64,000 bases of DNA, from the NCBI GenBank assembly GCA_023053575.1, contig JAKZAP010000022.1:13682518-13746517 (forward strand), in the 5' to 3' direction. Each line of letters begins with the position of its first letter. The stretch's first letter is position 1. Below are positions 33,965 to 43,789 of the stretch, piece by piece. The notes below the pieces were generated by a model. It was not told the DNA's origin. It saw only the letters and a list, made by a program, of their open reading frames with translations, and did not search any database. A program made the position numbers and the translations under genes. The DNA is from Branchinecta lynchi (Eukaryota; Arthropoda; Branchiopoda; Anostraca; Branchinectidae).

Positions 33965-35060
33965 TCACGAATAACCGATTCTCATATAATGGACTTTCGC
34001 TGTCGGATTTGCGGTACCTCTATCCGCTTGTACTTGTATGCTTGACGAAAATGATTTGTGAGAAATTAGTCTCTCTCTTTCTGGAATTCATTGCCATCTG
34101 ATACGCCTTCTCACCTTACTTTTCATTCCGTTATCCAGCGTCTGCTCCTATCCACTCAGTTTCACCATGCACCCGTATTTACCCATCTTTTTTTTGTGTA
34201 ATTTTTTTGTGCTTTTTCTTTCGTTCATTTTTATTCTCATATTTAGCTCTCTCTATAGTTAACCCTGATCAAAAATAAATAAAAAAATTTAATAATTCTT
34301 CCGTGTTTTTGTCTATTATTTCCTTCCGTTTCTCTTTCTTTCCTTTCAGTGTATTTTTCTTCTTTTTCTTCCGTCAATACCTTTCTGTATGTGTAATTCA
34401 TTTATGCTCGTAATGTGATGTAACTATTGTAATGTGAATATTTTTCGTGTAGGTTAGTATAGGTAGTAGATCCCACCCCGCTCTCCGTTGAAAAAACTAA
34501 AGTTATCGTCTTCCACAGAAGAAGAACAGTTGTAAACCCACAAACAAGATAGTTTCAGGGGGTCTTGTTTATCGCATTATATTTGTGTTATGTAGTCTAT
34601 GTGGTACAAATAAATGAATGAATGAATAGTGTTCACGCAGTGAGCTCACCTGCACCAAGCTGATCAAAGACCACTGAAAAGCCGCGTTTGTGATGAGATT
34701 CGGCTTTTCCGCGTCAGTGCGTTGTAAGGACGGCCGAGGTATTCTGAATGCCATGCTGGAATCTGGAATACTAATAACACAATGTATTCAGTTGAATGAT
34801 ACGAAAATAAGTCTGCTGTTGAGTTGAACTTTAAACATCCACACAATGGCTGTACATTATCACTGTGAACGTATCAGTGAACTGGAGGAGCTGATATGAC
34901 AACAAGTCAGATCAATAATTAATAATTATATCATTTTATAAGCAACGAGATTAGCTTTCTCAAATAGTTTGAACGACACGGGATTTTGGGACCAATAATT
35001 CGGAAAACAGACCACCGCAACCTTTTGATTAGCGTCTTGGCTTCTCTGACATTCTTATGT
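33965..35060. other. No gene recognised; T-rich LINE-like tail and TTAAAG repeat pieces
   Basis: At 34140-34628 a T-rich segment ends in (AATG)n, as LINE 3' regions often do. At 34640-34870 there is a reversed fragment of the repeat found at 35422 and 62551, including CCACTGAAAAGCCGCGTTTG. I see no coding region. Confidence 0.5.
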
Positions 35061-35063
35061 CCT

Positions 35064-35425
35064 TTAAAGGACCTGCCTGACCTATAATACTAACGCAACC
35101 TACTTCCATTATCACTCAATATATTTCTAAACCCCTAGACCCCAATTTCGTACGGTACATTCTAACCCCTCTGACAAACCACACTAATTTTCTCACTGTT
35201 TTGCTACCTTCGATGTGTATCACGCTGTCGACGGCTGTCTGCGAGAAGTTTTTCCGTCAGAAAAACAGGTGAAGTAAATTGTTTCCCTGTTTCGCTAAGT
35301 CAACAGGCCTCGGAAAAGTCTTAAAACAGCCAAAACCCTGGGTTATGTGTTGAAACAACAGCGTAGTTTCAAAGTATTCAAATATTTTAACATACTGTAA
35401 GTTGAAGAGTAAATAGTTCCTTTAA
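35064..35425. mobile_element. TTAA-bounded MITE abutting another
   Basis: TTAAAGGACCTG at the left and GTTCCTTTAA at the right bound the same interior as 6283-6660. Its right TTAA (35422-35425) is also the left TTAA of the element 35422-35796. Confidence 0.75.
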
Positions 35426-35796
35426 AGTTTAACTGAAAAGCCAACTTTTTTTTTTTCATTTAACTGAACACACGGCATTATTTGACTGATTATTTGATTA
35501 TTTCACAGTTCACAATATCTACGGCCGTCCTCACAATGGAAAATCCTACTATGACGCAGAAAATTTGAATCTCATTACATACGCGGCTTTTCAGTGGCCA
35601 GTGATCAGCTCGCGGAAGGTAGTTCACTGCGTTAACCCTTTATTTCTCGTAAACCGTTTTCGACAAGCTTGCAACACAGGTACAAACGCGTAGAGGTACC
35701 ACAATCCGACAGGAAATTTCACTCTGTGGAAATCGGTTATTAGTTAATAGCGGCAACAAAGTAACGCATTTTCATCCGGTCTTAGAGCCTCTTTAA
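35422..35796. mobile_element. TTAA-bounded element, TTAAAG(T/A)-type ends
   Basis: It starts TTAAAGTTTAACTGAAAAGC and ends TTAGAGCCTCTTTAA. It contains GCGGCTTTTCAGTGGCCAGT and a CAGTGATCAGCTCGCGG block shared with 62551-62824 and, in decayed form, 56391-56800. Confidence 0.65.
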
Positions 35797-36184
35797 GAGA
35801 ATAAAGGATGTATAAGTAGATTGTCCTATCGCAGCCCTATCCAGTTAACTTTTGGATCTTCGTTTGACCTTTTTGGGTTTGGTGAAGCTTGCGGGTTTAT
35901 AATGAGCGTGTTCCATCCTACTTACCGTAGTTACTACGCATGACGTCACGAATTCTGGCTTTTTGCCGTCAAGGCTGGAACGATTTTTCTATTTTCCAGC
36001 AGAATCTTACGCCAGGGGTGAATCCGACCAATCACGTTGCGGAGATGCGTAGTTACTACGCTTACCACGCTCCCGAGCATGGTAAGCAAATAGTAACTAT
36101 TAGTTACTATTCCGACAAGGTTGGAACGGTCAGCGTAGTAACTTTTCGTGAGGATGGAACGGAAATAGTAACTAATTGTGTTGT

Positions 36185-36752
36185 CGGGCCGAATTGTTTG
36201 CTACGTTACTGAATGTAGATATTTAGGTTTCTTCGTCAATGAGAATTTGAAGGATGATACTCACCTCCGTGACCTTGCGCACAGTGTTTGTAAGAGAGGG
36301 AACGTTTTAATATGGAAATTTGGTTTTGTAAACAGTGCAATTAAGATTAGGCTGTTTAAGACGTATTGCTATCAGTTTTTTGCGCTAGCTTTATGTTATC
36401 GTTGTACTAACAGGTCGTACTGTAATCTGGAGGCTTGTTACAAGAGAATATTTAGGCGTCTGATTCGTCTGCCGGCTCAAGAGAGCATAAGTCAGGCATT
36501 TGTCCAGAACTGTTGCTGCAGTTTTGCTGAACTTGCTCGTAAAGCCCGGTCATCTTTGGTTGTAAGGTTATGGCGGTCGGAGAACTGTCTGATCATCCTG
36601 GCAGCAAACCCCATTTTCTACAACCTACCAGTCTGGAGGCATCTGCTGGAGATACATTGATGTTGTACCATAGTGTTGTTGTTTTTTGTTTGTTGTTTGT
36701 ATGTTAGTTTATGGCGAAAGCTGAATTAAAATGTTAATAATAATAATAATAG
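36185..36752 (+). mobile_element. 5'-truncated LINE, 3' end of reverse transcriptase
   Basis: The frame ending at 36660 reads RYLGFFVNENLKDDTHLRDL, then RGNVLIWKF, VNSAIKIRLFKTYCYQFF and YKRIFRRLIRLPAQESISQA. This matches the region after the reverse transcriptase catalytic core in CR1/L2-type non-LTR elements. The copy lacks everything upstream, as is usual for incomplete target-primed reverse transcription. It ends in a (TAA)n tail at about 36735-36752. The pogo-like element starts immediately after this tail. Confidence 0.8.
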
Positions 36753-39700
36753 TAGGGAAGCCGGTCTATACTGGACCGTGGTCTATACTGGACAATAATT
36801 CATAACTACAGTTTTCGAACTGCCAGAAGAGTCATCTAGCGTCAGTTTGCTCCTTAGTTTGGATATGTTCGGCCAATCAAAATTAAAAGGTATGTTATAA
36901 TCCTATTTTTTTTGTTTTTTACGAAAATCGTAGTGCCTATCTTCGAAACTAGAGATTCTGAAAAATTGAAATCTCCATATTTCGCTAGTTTATCTTGGAA
37001 ATTTGTCGAAAATTGGCCAAAATGTCTCTCTTGTGCTATGATTGACGTGAACGCCATCTAGGGAATTATCTTCTACTGAGTTTGACTCCAAAAGCTTGTT
37101 TGACGCTACAAGAAAAACGGTCTATAGTGGATCATATCCTTATGGTTTATAGTGGATCGCTTCTGGTCTATACTGGATCATGCATGATCCACTAAAGACC
37201 ACCATCGAAGGTCATTAGCTTGAGGGTTTTTCATGTCTGATCTTAATTCGTTCGGTCTCAATCTCTCACTGTGTTTCCTCTTTCATCGTCTTAGCGAATC
37301 TGACACCTTTTTCTGAGGCCAAAAGCTTCTACGTGATTTTTCTTTGATGAAAGAATCAAGTTTTTTTTTCAGATGCCTAACAATCCGAGGGCGCAGAAAC
37401 CCGAACGTTTCTTACAGACAATGCTGGGAAAGGAGGACGAGGAAAAGAAATACAAGGCAGCAGTTTTGGCACATTTCAATGACGGCCTATCGATCAAAGA
37501 GTCATGCCGACGCTTCTCTGTGCCCTATGGCAACTTGCATCGGCGCATTAAGAAATATGCCAATCTATGTGACGATGAAAAACGGTCGTATACTTTCGCT
37601 AGGAAACATGGTTTTAAGACTGTCTTTACTCAGGCAGAGGAAGAGGCTCTAACCAACTATCTTATCGAATGTGCGAATATGTGCTATGGCCTGTGTAAAA
37701 ACGAGTTCAGAAAATTGGCCTTCACTTACGCCATTGCCTCGAAGAAAAAGATTCCTGCGAAGTGGAAAGAAGCAAAAATGGCTGGCATCGAATGGTTCAA
37801 CAATTTCAGGGCGAGGAATCCGAGGATAAGTGTAAGGAAACCTGAAGCAACAAGTCTTGCACGAAACACTAGTTTCAATCCTCATAATGTGGGGGTCTTT
37901 TACCGAAACCTCAAGAGAGCTGTAGAACAATTCCATATCCCTGAAAGCAGGATCTATAACTGTGATGAAACTGGTGTCACCACGGTTCACAAGCCTCCAA
38001 ACATTCTGGCAGAAAAAGGGAAAAAACAGGTTGGGAAAACTACTTCGGCTGAGAGGGGTCAGCTGGTGACGGTCTGCTCAGTCATTTCAGCAACAGGTGC
38101 TCATTTGCCCCCATTTTTTGTCTTCCCGAGAGTTAATGTCAACAAATCAAGAATGTTGGAGGGTGCCTCCAGAGACAGCGATGCAGCCGCAAATCCGTCC
38201 GGATGGGTGAACGGGGAGATATTTTTTCAGATCATGCAGCATTTTGTGAAGCACACTGACTCCTCGATGCAGAATCGGTCACTCCTCATACTAGACAACC
38301 ACGAGAGCCACCTTCTTCCCAAGACAATCGAGTTGGCCAAAGACCATGGTGTTACATTGGTAACCTTGCCTCCCCACTGCTCCCATCGCCTCCAGCCTCT
38401 CGATCTTACCGTCTTTGGACCATTCAAAACTGCTTATTATCAAGCATTGGACGGTTTTATGCTTGGAAACCCGGGAAAAGTAGTGTCAGTGTATGACATT
38501 GCTCCTCTGGTCAAGATCGCATATGACAAGTCGTTCACTCCTTCAAACATCACATCTGGTTTCAGAGCATCAGGCATCTCTCCTTTTAATGACCAAGTCT
38601 ACACCGACAGTGACTTCATGCCTTCTCATGTTACTGACCGTGATCAGATCATTGCAGAACATGTTGACCTCATCGGCACAAGCTTCGCTGTCCAAGACAG
38701 TCTTGCTGAAGAAGGCAGTGAGAATGCTGGGCCGTCTCGCAGTCGATCTGAATGCTACCCTGCTGAGGGCGAAGCGATTTCTGTCCAGAATGAAGCCATT
38801 CTGTATGACAGTCCAGCGAATGACGAGTCCAGCACAGTTACCACCGGTGGCTTCTTCGAAACCACCAAGAAGGCAAAAATCATTTTACCTCACGAGATTA
38901 GACCTTACCCCAAAGCTCCGCCAAGAAAGGACACAACCCGGGGAAGGAAAAGGGGAAGCTCCAAAATATTGACGGACACACCGATCAAAGATGAACTAAC
39001 CCGCCTTTATCAAGACAAACTTGTAAGGAAAGAAGCAAAAGAACAGAGACGAAAGGCCAGAGCTAGCAAGGTAGCCCCCAAGAAAGTGCGTAAAGCTACT
39101 GTTCCATCTAACGATGATAGTGATGAAAGCGAAGAAGAGCTCCGCTATGATGACAGTAGCTCAGAGGGGTCTTTGGCTCTTGGTCTAGAAGAGGAATTTA
39201 GGAATGAGAGAGACCAAGGAGACGCTGATCTGGTATTAGACAGCCTGCAAGTTGGGGACTGGGTGAAAGTGATATATGAAGGCGAATCTTTTCCTGGAAC
39301 TGTCGTCGAAAAACGTCCTAATCAGTTTCTCGTGTCTACCATGACCTTTGCTCACAAACTGGGAAGCTGGAAGTGGCCTAATACATTGGATCAGCTGTGG
39401 TACGATCGTGCAGAAATAGTCAAGAAGCTTCAGCATCCGGAGCAAGTTGGCGGGACGAAAACTCGCCAGATGTCAGTTTTCAATTTCGGTGATTTTTAAA
39501 CCAGTTTCCACAACCAATTCTCTTTGTGTTTTTGAAACTAATGTTTTGTACTCTTTGCAATAATATATGAAGTGTTCGATGAAAGATAGTGATTTTTACC
39601 ACTATAATTAAGTCATTATCGTATGGTCGATACTGGACAATATCTATGATCCACTAAGGACCATACCAAAATCCAGTTTGGACCACCCCGTATCCAGTTT

Positions 39701-39891
39701 AGACCTAGTGGTCTATACTAAAAATTCTTTAATAGTTCTGTTACGGTGTAAATAAGAAATAAATAAAAAATATCCTAAGTACATATGCTCCCAGCATATC
39801 GTATGGTACAATTGGAGTTTGAAAAACACAAACCATAAAGATGTTATACAAGCAGAAAAAAAAGCGATCCACTATAGACCGGTCTCCCCTA
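36753..39891 (+). mobile_element. Autonomous pogo/Tc1-mariner-like transposon
   Basis: The left end GGGAAGCCGGTCTATACTGG (36755) is matched in inverse by the right end, which reads GGGGAGACCGGTCTATAGTG from the other strand and finishes at 39889. Both ends are flanked by TA, as expected for Tc1/mariner/pogo. The motif GGTCTATACTGGA or close variants recurs inside both ends (near 36782, 37150, 39620 and 39690), probably as multiple transposase-binding sites. The element is about 3.1 kb and holds a single transposase gene. Confidence 0.88.
37373..39499 (+). CDS. pogo-like DDE transposase, intact, 708 aa
   Basis: This is one uninterrupted reading frame of 708 codons. Residues about 23-65 form a psq-type helix-turn-helix (AAVLAHFNDGLSIKESCRRF), and a second DNA-binding-like helical region follows to about 165. 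The catalytic DDE_1 core has D198 in YNCDETGV, D308 in LILDNHESH and D344 in LQPLDLTVFGPFK. There are 35 residues between the second and third Asp, so it is a DD35D enzyme of the pogo branch of Tc1/mariner. After the core come a basic stretch (about 520-590), an acidic run (DDSDESEEELRYDDSSSEG) and a C-terminal SH3/Tudor-like segment (VGDWVKVIYEGESFPGTVV). The ATG directly follows a T-rich tract ending cag, so a 5' UTR intron is possible. The intact frame, catalytic residues and flanking repeats suggest recent activity. A domesticated jerky-like host gene is less likely because the terminal repeats are present. Confidence 0.9.
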   Translation: MPNNPRAQKPERFLQTMLGKEDEEKKYKAAVLAHFNDGLSIKESCRRFSVPYGNLHRRIKKYANLCDDEKRSYTFARKHGFKTVFTQAEEEALTNYLIECANMCYGLCKNEFRKLAFTYAIASKKKIPAKWKEAKMAGIEWFNNFRARNPRISVRKPEATSLARNTSFNPHNVGVFYRNLKRAVEQFHIPESRIYNCDETGVTTVHKPPNILAEKGKKQVGKTTSAERGQLVTVCSVISATGAHLPPFFVFPRVNVNKSRMLEGASRDSDAAANPSGWVNGEIFFQIMQHFVKHTDSSMQNRSLLILDNHESHLLPKTIELAKDHGVTLVTLPPHCSHRLQPLDLTVFGPFKTAYYQALDGFMLGNPGKVVSVYDIAPLVKIAYDKSFTPSNITSGFRASGISPFNDQVYTDSDFMPSHVTDRDQIIAEHVDLIGTSFAVQDSLAEEGSENAGPSRSRSECYPAEGEAISVQNEAILYDSPANDESSTVTTGGFFETTKKAKIILPHEIRPYPKAPPRKDTTRGRKRGSSKILTDTPIKDELTRLYQDKLVRKEAKEQRRKARASKVAPKKVRKATVPSNDDSDESEEELRYDDSSSEGSLALGLEEEFRNERDQGDADLVLDSLQVGDWVKVIYEGESFPGTVVEKRPNQFLVSTMTFAHKLGSWKWPNTLDQLWYDRAEIVKKLQHPEQVGGTKTRQMSVFNFGDF

Positions 39892-40022
39892 ACTATTGTT
39901 ACAAGGGTGGAACACGCTCAATGTAGGATGGACTTCTGGAAGCTGGAACGAGTGCGATCTTTAGGTTAGCGCAGGAGAACCTAAAGGTCCTTTGATTTGA
40001 ATTTCGTAACTGGTAGAGGAAT

Positions 40023-40331
40023 CAGGGTTGCCACATGTCGCACGATAGTTTGAATTGTCACTCTATTTTGTTTTTGTCACTCTTGTCCTATGTAGGACGT
40101 AAACTGCTCTTTGTTTCAAAGAACATCCAGATGTGTCTTTATCCAGCAGTGATTACCACCAACAGTGACAATTTCACTTTTTTTCATGAAAATAAAATCA
40201 AGATATGTAATGTTTGCACACTGATTCCGACCAAAAGTGACCATTTCGCATTTTTTGCGAAATTCACTCCGAATTCACTCTCTGTTTTCGACCAAAAGTC
40301 AATCTCTAATTTTTTCGATGTGGCAACCTTG
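40023..40331. mobile_element. hAT-type MITE, CAGGGTTGCCACAT ends
   Basis: The ends CAGGGTTGCCACAT and ATGTGGCAACCTTG are inverse copies. The flanks AGAGGAAT and AGAGGAGT match at 7 of 8 positions. The interior is AT-rich with repeated GACCAAAAGTGACCATTT-like blocks. Confidence 0.75.
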
Positions 40332-40479
40332 AGAGGAGTATTAGACCTGAGCGAGAAAACATTGAAAGCTGAGAACCTAGCCGGTTGCAGTGTATGAATT
40401 TAAATTATAATCAAAGATGTGTTGGTGGAAAAGTGCACGAACAATCCTCGCAACAATCCCAGTGGAAGACTACGACCCC

Positions 40480-40880
40480 CATACCCCTCTCAGGTCTTGT
40501 GTATTCCTTATCGCCGGAGATCGCTACTGCGTGAAGATTCCGGCTTAAAGTATAAACGGCTTATAAAAAATAAAATACAAAATATAAAAATTAAAGTATA
40601 ATCACATTTGTTTATACGCTTACGCCTTCGGAGAGTTGTGGACTCCCCCATCACTCGAGATTGCTACTGCCTGAAGATGTCGCCTTAAAGTATAGACGGT
40701 TTATAACAAAATAAAATAACTAAATAAAAATTAAAGAATAACCTCTTAGGTTTACTGGCTTACACCTGTGCATTCCCCTATTGCTCGAGATCACTATACC
40801 GCATGAAGATTCCGGCTCAAAATACAAACGGTTTACAAAAATATATAAAAAATTATTAAATGAAAAATAAAGTTTTGCCT
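40480..40880. repeat. Tandem repeat, about 140-155 bp unit
   Basis: Three units carry GAGAT(C/T)(G/A)CTA, TGAAGAT(T/G), CGGCTTAAAGTATAAACGG and an A-rich stretch, near 40515, 40655 and 40787. Confidence 0.65.
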
Positions 40881-41379
40881 CTTTTTTTCTGGCTCTGGTC
40901 AGCATTCACCCGGGATAAATGCTCTAAAGACCGAAGTTATGCCACAATACACATTTTACTCTATTAATTATACATTCAGGATGGGAAACATGAAGATTCC
41001 GAGGGGTTACCCACTCTTGATTTTAGTGTGCAGGAGATACCAGGTGCCGCGGTGCCGGAACGGTGCTGCTAGCACCGGTTGTCACGTGTCAATTAGCATG
41101 TTTGGGAGTGGGAATCTCCTAATTAATGGCAGGCACTGCTGGTTTTTGCCAGTGCCGACCGGTGCCTGGAAAGGGTTTACAGCAGGTGTTGGGGAGTGGG
41201 TAACCCCTCGTAAGAATCTTACCTTTCACTCACATCCTCTTTCGCACAAATTTTGTTTGTTCGATCCTTCGTAAATTTTCCTTTTGATTTTTTGGTCCAA
41301 AGCTAAACACGTTGTCCGACCGCGTCTCTAGGAATATATACGTTGCTGTATATCTTAGTCTATATACAAATTTCCATTA

Positions 41380-42780
41380 ATTCTAGCCTACACAATACAA
41401 AACGTATAAATAGGGGAGTAACAACAAAAATAAACTAGAATACAAAAACAAGTAAAGAGTAGGAAAAATCAACCAAATATCTGGGCAATCTTGCACGGTC
41501 CTAATCGATAGTAAGCAATAAGCAAGGACAGAAAGCTTCGTTTCAGTAAGTTTCGCATCGATCGTCAATAGTAATCATTTTATCTTAAAAAAAATTCCAG
41601 TAATGTAGTTGATTCTCTGAAAAGTTATTAATTGTCTCTAGAAAAATGGAAAAAGGAGAAAAATTGTATTAATGCCAAAACATTGCAAATAGTATCAACA
41701 ATGGAGTAACAACAAAATGAATTAGGCAGAGGCGTCACGACTGGAGGGAGGGGGGTACGCCCCCCCCCCAAAGCCGTCTGCCAGTCGGTAAAAAATACCG
41801 AGTCGGCGCGAAGCGCCGCGATTTTTCGTCAAAACAGTTGATTTTTTTTTTCATGAAAACAGTCGGTTTTACTGAAAATTGGTCGATTTTTCGTCAAAAT
41901 AGTCGGTTTTTCGGAAAATCAGTCGATTTTTCGGAAAATCAGTCGATTTTTTTCAAATATGTAATTTCTATTGTTGAAAACAGTCGATTTTTCTGCAGAA
42001 AAATTCGGTAAAAATTACCAGCCAGTCGGTAAATGCCTCGTCCCCCCCCCAAACATTTTGGCTAGTACCGCCTCTGGAAGTAGGTATGACTGACCAAGAA
42101 CGGAAAAATCGACTGAAATCTGTGCAAGACTACGTGGTCCTAATTGATGACAGGCGATATAATACGCAATGTCAGAAGGCTTCATCAGTAAGTTTCGTTC
42201 CGATCATTAATAGTTATCATTTTCTCTAGAAAAACGCTTTGACATACATGTATGACATATATAATAGTTATCAAAATAATGATTCAAAAAAGTAGGAACA
42301 AATCTGTGTATGGCCTAATTGTGGCTGAATTAAACACTTTTCTATTCTATAGCCTAACTAACAAAAACAAGGAAATGTAAAAAAACAACTGGGAACACTC
42401 CATACTCCTAGTTGATGATAGGCAATATAATACGCAAGGCGGGAATTGATATACATGTATGACATATATAATAGTTATCAATTGTCTCTAGATCTTAATC
42501 CTCTTACCGGAAAGAGTATAAGACAGTGGACAACGAGAACAAAGTTGGATAAAAAAAAAGGATACGAGATTCAACAAAAAGTAGGAACAAATCTGTGTAT
42601 GGCCTAATTGTGGCTGAATTAAACACTTTTCTATTTTATAACTAACAAAAAAAGGAAATGTAAAAAAAAAAAACTGGGAACATTCCATAGTCCTAGCTGA
42701 TGATAGGCAATATAATACGCAAGGCGGAAAAGCTTCGTTTCGATAATTAATAGTTATCATTTCTGTCGAAAACTTCTTTG
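41380..42780. repeat. Tandem repeat, about 280-bp unit, interrupted by a MITE
   Basis: Blocks such as GGCAATATAATACGCAAGGC recur near 41510, 42150, 42425 and 42705, and TGGCCTAATTGTGGCTGAAT recurs at 42313 and 42599. The larger first spacing is explained by the 350-bp MITE at 41727-42076. Confidence 0.7.
41727..42076 (-). mobile_element. CAGAGGCGT hAT-type MITE
   Basis: It starts CAGAGGCGTCACGACTGG and ends TTTTGGCTAGTACCGCCTCTG. The flanks GAATTAGG and GAAGTAGG match at 7 of 8. The interior is a tandem run of AGTCGATTTTTCGG-like units between poly-C runs. Confidence 0.85.
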
Positions 42781-43080
42781 GTAGTTGATTCTCATATTAA
42801 TTATCGGCTTTCCCTGGAAGCATTTATTTACAGTAGCTTTTTGTTATTTTTTCGAACAAAATTCTTCACGCGTTTAAGCGAGCTTTTTGAATCGTGGCGC
42901 TTTCCAGCTTTTTGCTCCAGGCTAAATAATGTTGTCCGTCCACGTCTCTAGGAATAGATACGTTGCTGGATCAATGCAACTACCTGCGTTCCGGAATTTC
43001 TTGACTCATTTAAAAAGACTGGGAACTGAACTGCGCGGAACTGGTCCTTGGACCTTCAAGTTTCCCCTAGTCTTGTGTAC

Positions 43081-43750
43081 GATGTGAAACGGTTCGGATA
43101 GAATGGGAAACCAGGTCACAAAGCAAGATGAGGTATGATGCATGGGCTACTGCGTCGATTAGTGTCTGGTTTCGAACCCGGGATGGTGTAGCATCGAATC
43201 AGGGTTGGTGTATGGTTGTGCACGGAGTGAGACGGGTCGGATAGAATGGGAAACCAGGTCACAAAGTCAGAAGAGGTATGGTGCATGGACTCGGGCGACG
43301 GGTAGTGTATAATTACGAATCCGAGATGGTTCATGGTTCTGTACGGTGTGGGACGTGTCAGATATAATGGGAAACAAGGTCACAAAGCCAGAGTAGGTAT
43401 GGTGCATGGAATCCCGTGTCGAGTGGGGGTAAAGGGTGTTGAATGGTTGCGAACCAGAGATGATGGTTGGTAGAATTAGGGATGGCTGCGTCTTCTGTAC
43501 GATGTGAGACCTATCGCATGGAATGGAAAACCAGGTCACAAATTAGGAAGAATTATGACTGCGTGGACAATTGTGTCGGATGGCGAGAGGGGTAATGTAT
43601 GGTTGCGAATTCGGTTTTACAAAAATAAAATTGTATTACCCAGGGTCCTGAAATAGTCTAGTCCTGTATGAAACGTGAAACCTGTACGAGACGTGAAATG
43701 AGAAACCAGGTCATAAAGTCAGTGCGTTATGGAGCGTAGACTCTTGCGTA
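43081..43750. repeat. Tandem repeat, about 120-190 bp unit, five units
   Basis: ATAGAATGGGAAACCAGGTC and close variants recur near 43098, 43240, 43362, 43518 and 43700. Each is followed by ACAAAG and a GGTATGGTGCATGGA-like block. There is no supported gene. Confidence 0.75.
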
Positions 43751-43789
43751 GGGGATATGGAGGGCCAGGTTTTCAATCAATCAATTAAT

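Larger units (their letters stand above)
35904..39919. mobile_element. Older GAGCGTGTTCCA-tipped element split by LINE and pogo insertions
   Basis: GAGCGTGTTCCA at 35904-35915 is matched by its inverse TGGAACACGCTC at 39908-39919, and both are flanked by AAT, a possible 3-bp TSD. The sequence just inside the left end (to about 36175, with TTACTACGCATGACGTCACG and repeated GTTGGAACG blocks) matches another copy at 11363-11626. The LINE fragment and the pogo-like transposon occupy the interior. Confidence 0.55.

Noticed and set aside
38493..38972. 159-codon frame on the + strand
   Set aside because: It lies entirely inside the transposase gene in another frame and has no domain of its own.
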